From positions 1-15,655 of the forward strand of contig CAZWUO010000071.1 in NCBI GenBank assembly GCA_964636675.1: 15,655 nucleotides of DNA, written 5' to 3'. How positions within the stretch are numbered: position 1 is the stretch's first letter; every line of letters begins with the position of its first letter. Origin of the DNA: JALUUH01 sp964636675 (lineage in GTDB: Bacteria > Pseudomonadota > Gammaproteobacteria > S012-40). A program made the position numbers and the translations under genes. The notes under the pieces were generated by a model. The model saw only the letters and a program-made list of their open reading frames with translations. It had not been told where the DNA came from and did no database searches. Positions 13,947-15,655 of the stretch are shown one piece after another.

Positions 13947-14996
13947 ATGAAATTCGTTGACGAAGCAAGCATCAAAGTTGAAGCAGGCAAAGGTGGCAGC
14001 GGCTGCGTCAGCTTTCGTCGTGAAAAATACATTCCAAAAGGCGGGCCTGACGGAGGTGATGGCGGAGATGGCGGAAGCATTTACCTCATTGCCGATGAAA
14101 ACATCAACACACTGGCAGATTTTCGCTTTATTCGATCTTATAAAGCCAAAAATGGCCAAGCCGGCATGAGCAAAAACCAAACCGGGAAAAGCGCGGATGA
14201 CTTGTTCATTCGAGTTCCTGTCGGCACCATGGTGCAAGACTTAGACACCCAGGAATTACTCGGTGACCTCGTGCAAATAGGAGAAAAACTCCTGATTGCT
14301 AAAGGTGGCTTTCATGGCCTGGGAAATACGCGCTATAAAAGCTCGACAAATCGAGCGCCACGGCAGTCTACCTCAGGCTCCGCGGGAGAAATGCGCAACA
14401 TTAACCTAGAGCTAAAAGTGCTGGCGGATGTTGGCTTGCTTGGCATGCCTAACGCGGGCAAGTCCACGCTAATCAGATCCATTTCAGCGGCAAAACCCAA
14501 GGTCGCCGACTACCCTTTTACCACGCTATACCCTAATTTAGGCGTGGTAAGCTTAGAATTACATCGTAGTTTTGTGGTTGCAGATATTCCCGGCTTAATC
14601 GAAGGCGCAGCGGAAGGTGCAGGCCTGGGCATTCAGTTTTTAAAACACTTGTCGCGCACGGGCTTATTACTGCATTTAGTCGACGTCGCCCCTTTTGATG
14701 ACACTCGTGACCCGGTGCAGGAAGTGCAAAAAATAGAAAAAGAACTCGAAAAATTTGGGCATAAGCTCATTGAGCGCGAACGCTGGCTCGTGTTAAATAA
14801 AGTGGATTTATTGCCCGCAGATGAAGTCACGAGTATTTGCGACGGAATTATCCAGCGCCTGAATTGGCAAGGCCCAGTCTTTTGCGTATCCGCCATTAGC
14901 GGCAATGGTACTAAGGAATTAACCGGGCAAATTATGGATGACTTAGAGATTAAGCGAGACATGGCAGCCCAGAACGATGACAACGATAACGCATAA
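13947..14996 (+). CDS. obgE: ObgE/CgtA GTPase, ribosome assembly and stress
   Basis: Obg is a slow GTPase that associates with the 50S subunit late in assembly and links it to ppGpp and replication control. The 349 residues comprise the glycine-rich Obg fold (about 1-158, with GGSGCVSFRREKYIPKGGP and GGDGGDGG) and the G domain: G1 GMPNAGKS (166-173), switch I YPFTTLYPNLG, G3 DIPGLIEGA (213-221), G4 NKVD (284-287), and G5 VSAISG. The acidic C-terminal tail is short compared with E. coli (390 residues), ending in an Asp/Asn run. ATG 13947 has a weak ribosome site. A TATAAT at 13906-13911 without a good -35 could be its promoter. The 3' end overlaps proB by 20 bp. Confidence 0.97.
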   Translation: MKFVDEASIKVEAGKGGSGCVSFRREKYIPKGGPDGGDGGDGGSIYLIADENINTLADFRFIRSYKAKNGQAGMSKNQTGKSADDLFIRVPVGTMVQDLDTQELLGDLVQIGEKLLIAKGGFHGLGNTRYKSSTNRAPRQSTSGSAGEMRNINLELKVLADVGLLGMPNAGKSTLIRSISAAKPKVADYPFTTLYPNLGVVSLELHRSFVVADIPGLIEGAAEGAGLGIQFLKHLSRTGLLLHLVDVAPFDDTRDPVQEVQKIEKELEKFGHKLIERERWLVLNKVDLLPADEVTSICDGIIQRLNWQGPVFCVSAISGNGTKELTGQIMDDLEIKRDMAAQNDDNDNA

Positions 14997-15655
14997 TAGA
15001 CGATGGATCATCAAGGCCGGAAGCTCACTGCTAACCGATAAAGGTCAGGGACTGGATCTTTCATTTATCGCAAGCTGGGTAAGCCAAATTATCGCGCTAC
15101 GCAAACAAGGAATAGACGCGGTATTGATATCGTCAGGCGCTGTCGCGGAAGGCTTAGCACGGCTTGGCCAGACACACCGCCCCAATGAGCTGCATGAATT
15201 ACAAGCAGTTGCAGCGATTGGACAAATGGGCCTTATTCAAGCTTATGAGTCACTCTTCCAACAAAATGGCATCCATACCGCTCAAGTACTATTAACCCAT
15301 GATGATTTAAGCAATCGAAAACGCTATCTAAACGCACGCAATACCCTAACCACTCTATTGTCACTTAAGGTCGTTCCTATCATCAATGAAAATGATACTG
15401 TCGCTACCGACGAAATAAAGTTTGGTGACAATGACACACTTGCCGCATTAGTGACCAATTTATTGGAAGCGGAAAAGCTGGTCTTGCTGACAGATCAACG
15501 CGGCATGTATTCAGCGGACCCGGCAAAACATGCTGATGCTCAGTTTATCGCAAAAGCATCGGCAAACGATGATGCGTTAGTCGCTATGGCAAGCACGGGC
15601 GAGGCTGGCCAGCTAGGTCGCGGAGGAATGGTAACCAAAGTGAAGGCCGCGCGTC
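14977..15655 (+). CDS. proB: ProB, glutamate 5-kinase (3' truncated by window end)
   Basis: ProB phosphorylates glutamate to gamma-glutamyl phosphate, the first step of proline synthesis, and is normally feedback inhibited by proline. About 226 codons are visible of a usual 360-375. The amino-acid kinase domain is evident: MTTITHNRRWIIKAGSSLLT with Lys13 and the GSS nucleotide loop, LISSGAVAEGLARLG, VLLTHDDLSNRKRYLNARNT, then the glutamate-binding VVPIINENDTVATDEIKFGDND and the LLTDQRGMYSADP segment. The start ATG 14977 lies inside the obgE tail in another frame (20-bp overlap), implying co-transcription. The C-terminal PUA domain, if present, lies beyond the window. Confidence 0.95.
   Translation, partial: MTTITHNRRWIIKAGSSLLTDKGQGLDLSFIASWVSQIIALRKQGIDAVLISSGAVAEGLARLGQTHRPNELHELQAVAAIGQMGLIQAYESLFQQNGIHTAQVLLTHDDLSNRKRYLNARNTLTTLLSLKVVPIINENDTVATDEIKFGDNDTLAALVTNLLEAEKLVLLTDQRGMYSADPAKHADAQFIAKASANDDALVAMASTGEAGQLGRGGMVTKVKAAR

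Overview
This is a chromosomal segment of a gammaproteobacterium, moderately AT-rich. The placement rests on gene content and order: a type IV pilus block pilB-pilC-pilD followed by coaE-zapD-yacG (ZapD is confined to beta/gammaproteobacteria), a divergent ispB / rplU-rpmA pair, then obgE-proB, and a full-length PriA. The genus cannot be read from the sequence. No rRNA, tRNA or CRISPR was seen.

Layout. (1) 148-2722, plus strand: four overlapping genes that read as one operon. They encode an NsrR-like Rrf2 regulator, a membrane-anchored pentaheme c-type cytochrome, a Tll0287-like/DUF3365 monoheme protein, and a small four-helix membrane protein whose histidines are spaced like the di-heme pairs of ferric reductases and NOX enzymes. 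This is the accessory part of the window and the best candidate for an undescribed system: a nitric-oxide-responsive membrane redox chain. (2) 2723-3181: a long non-coding gap with a 60-bp stretch that is 93% A+T, then a cluster of DnaA-box sequences, two of them forming a perfect palindrome just upstream of priA. (3) 3182-5392: priA. (4) 5414-12909, minus strand: the genes, in transcription order, are ispB, a PP0621-like zinc-ribbon protein, pilA, pilB, pilC, pilD, coaE, zapD, yacG. A 264-bp MITE-like element with long terminal inverted repeats lies between pilA and pilB, and its end supplies the first codons of pilB. zapD has no ATG/GTG/TTG that would give a full-length protein and probably starts at ATT. 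(5) 12910-13141: divergent promoters for ispB and rplU. (6) 13142-15655, plus strand: rplU, rpmA, a strong intrinsic terminator, obgE, and proB, which runs off the window edge.

How the genes work together. PilA is the pilin, PilD cleaves and methylates it, PilC is the inner-membrane platform and PilB the extension ATPase. CoaE, ZapD and YacG are housekeeping genes (coenzyme A synthesis, FtsZ bundling, gyrase inhibition) that commonly travel behind pilD. IspB makes the quinone side chain. L21 and L27 are 50S ribosomal proteins and ObgE is a ribosome-assembly GTPase. ProB starts proline synthesis. The cytochrome operon would connect to the same membrane quinone pool only by inference.
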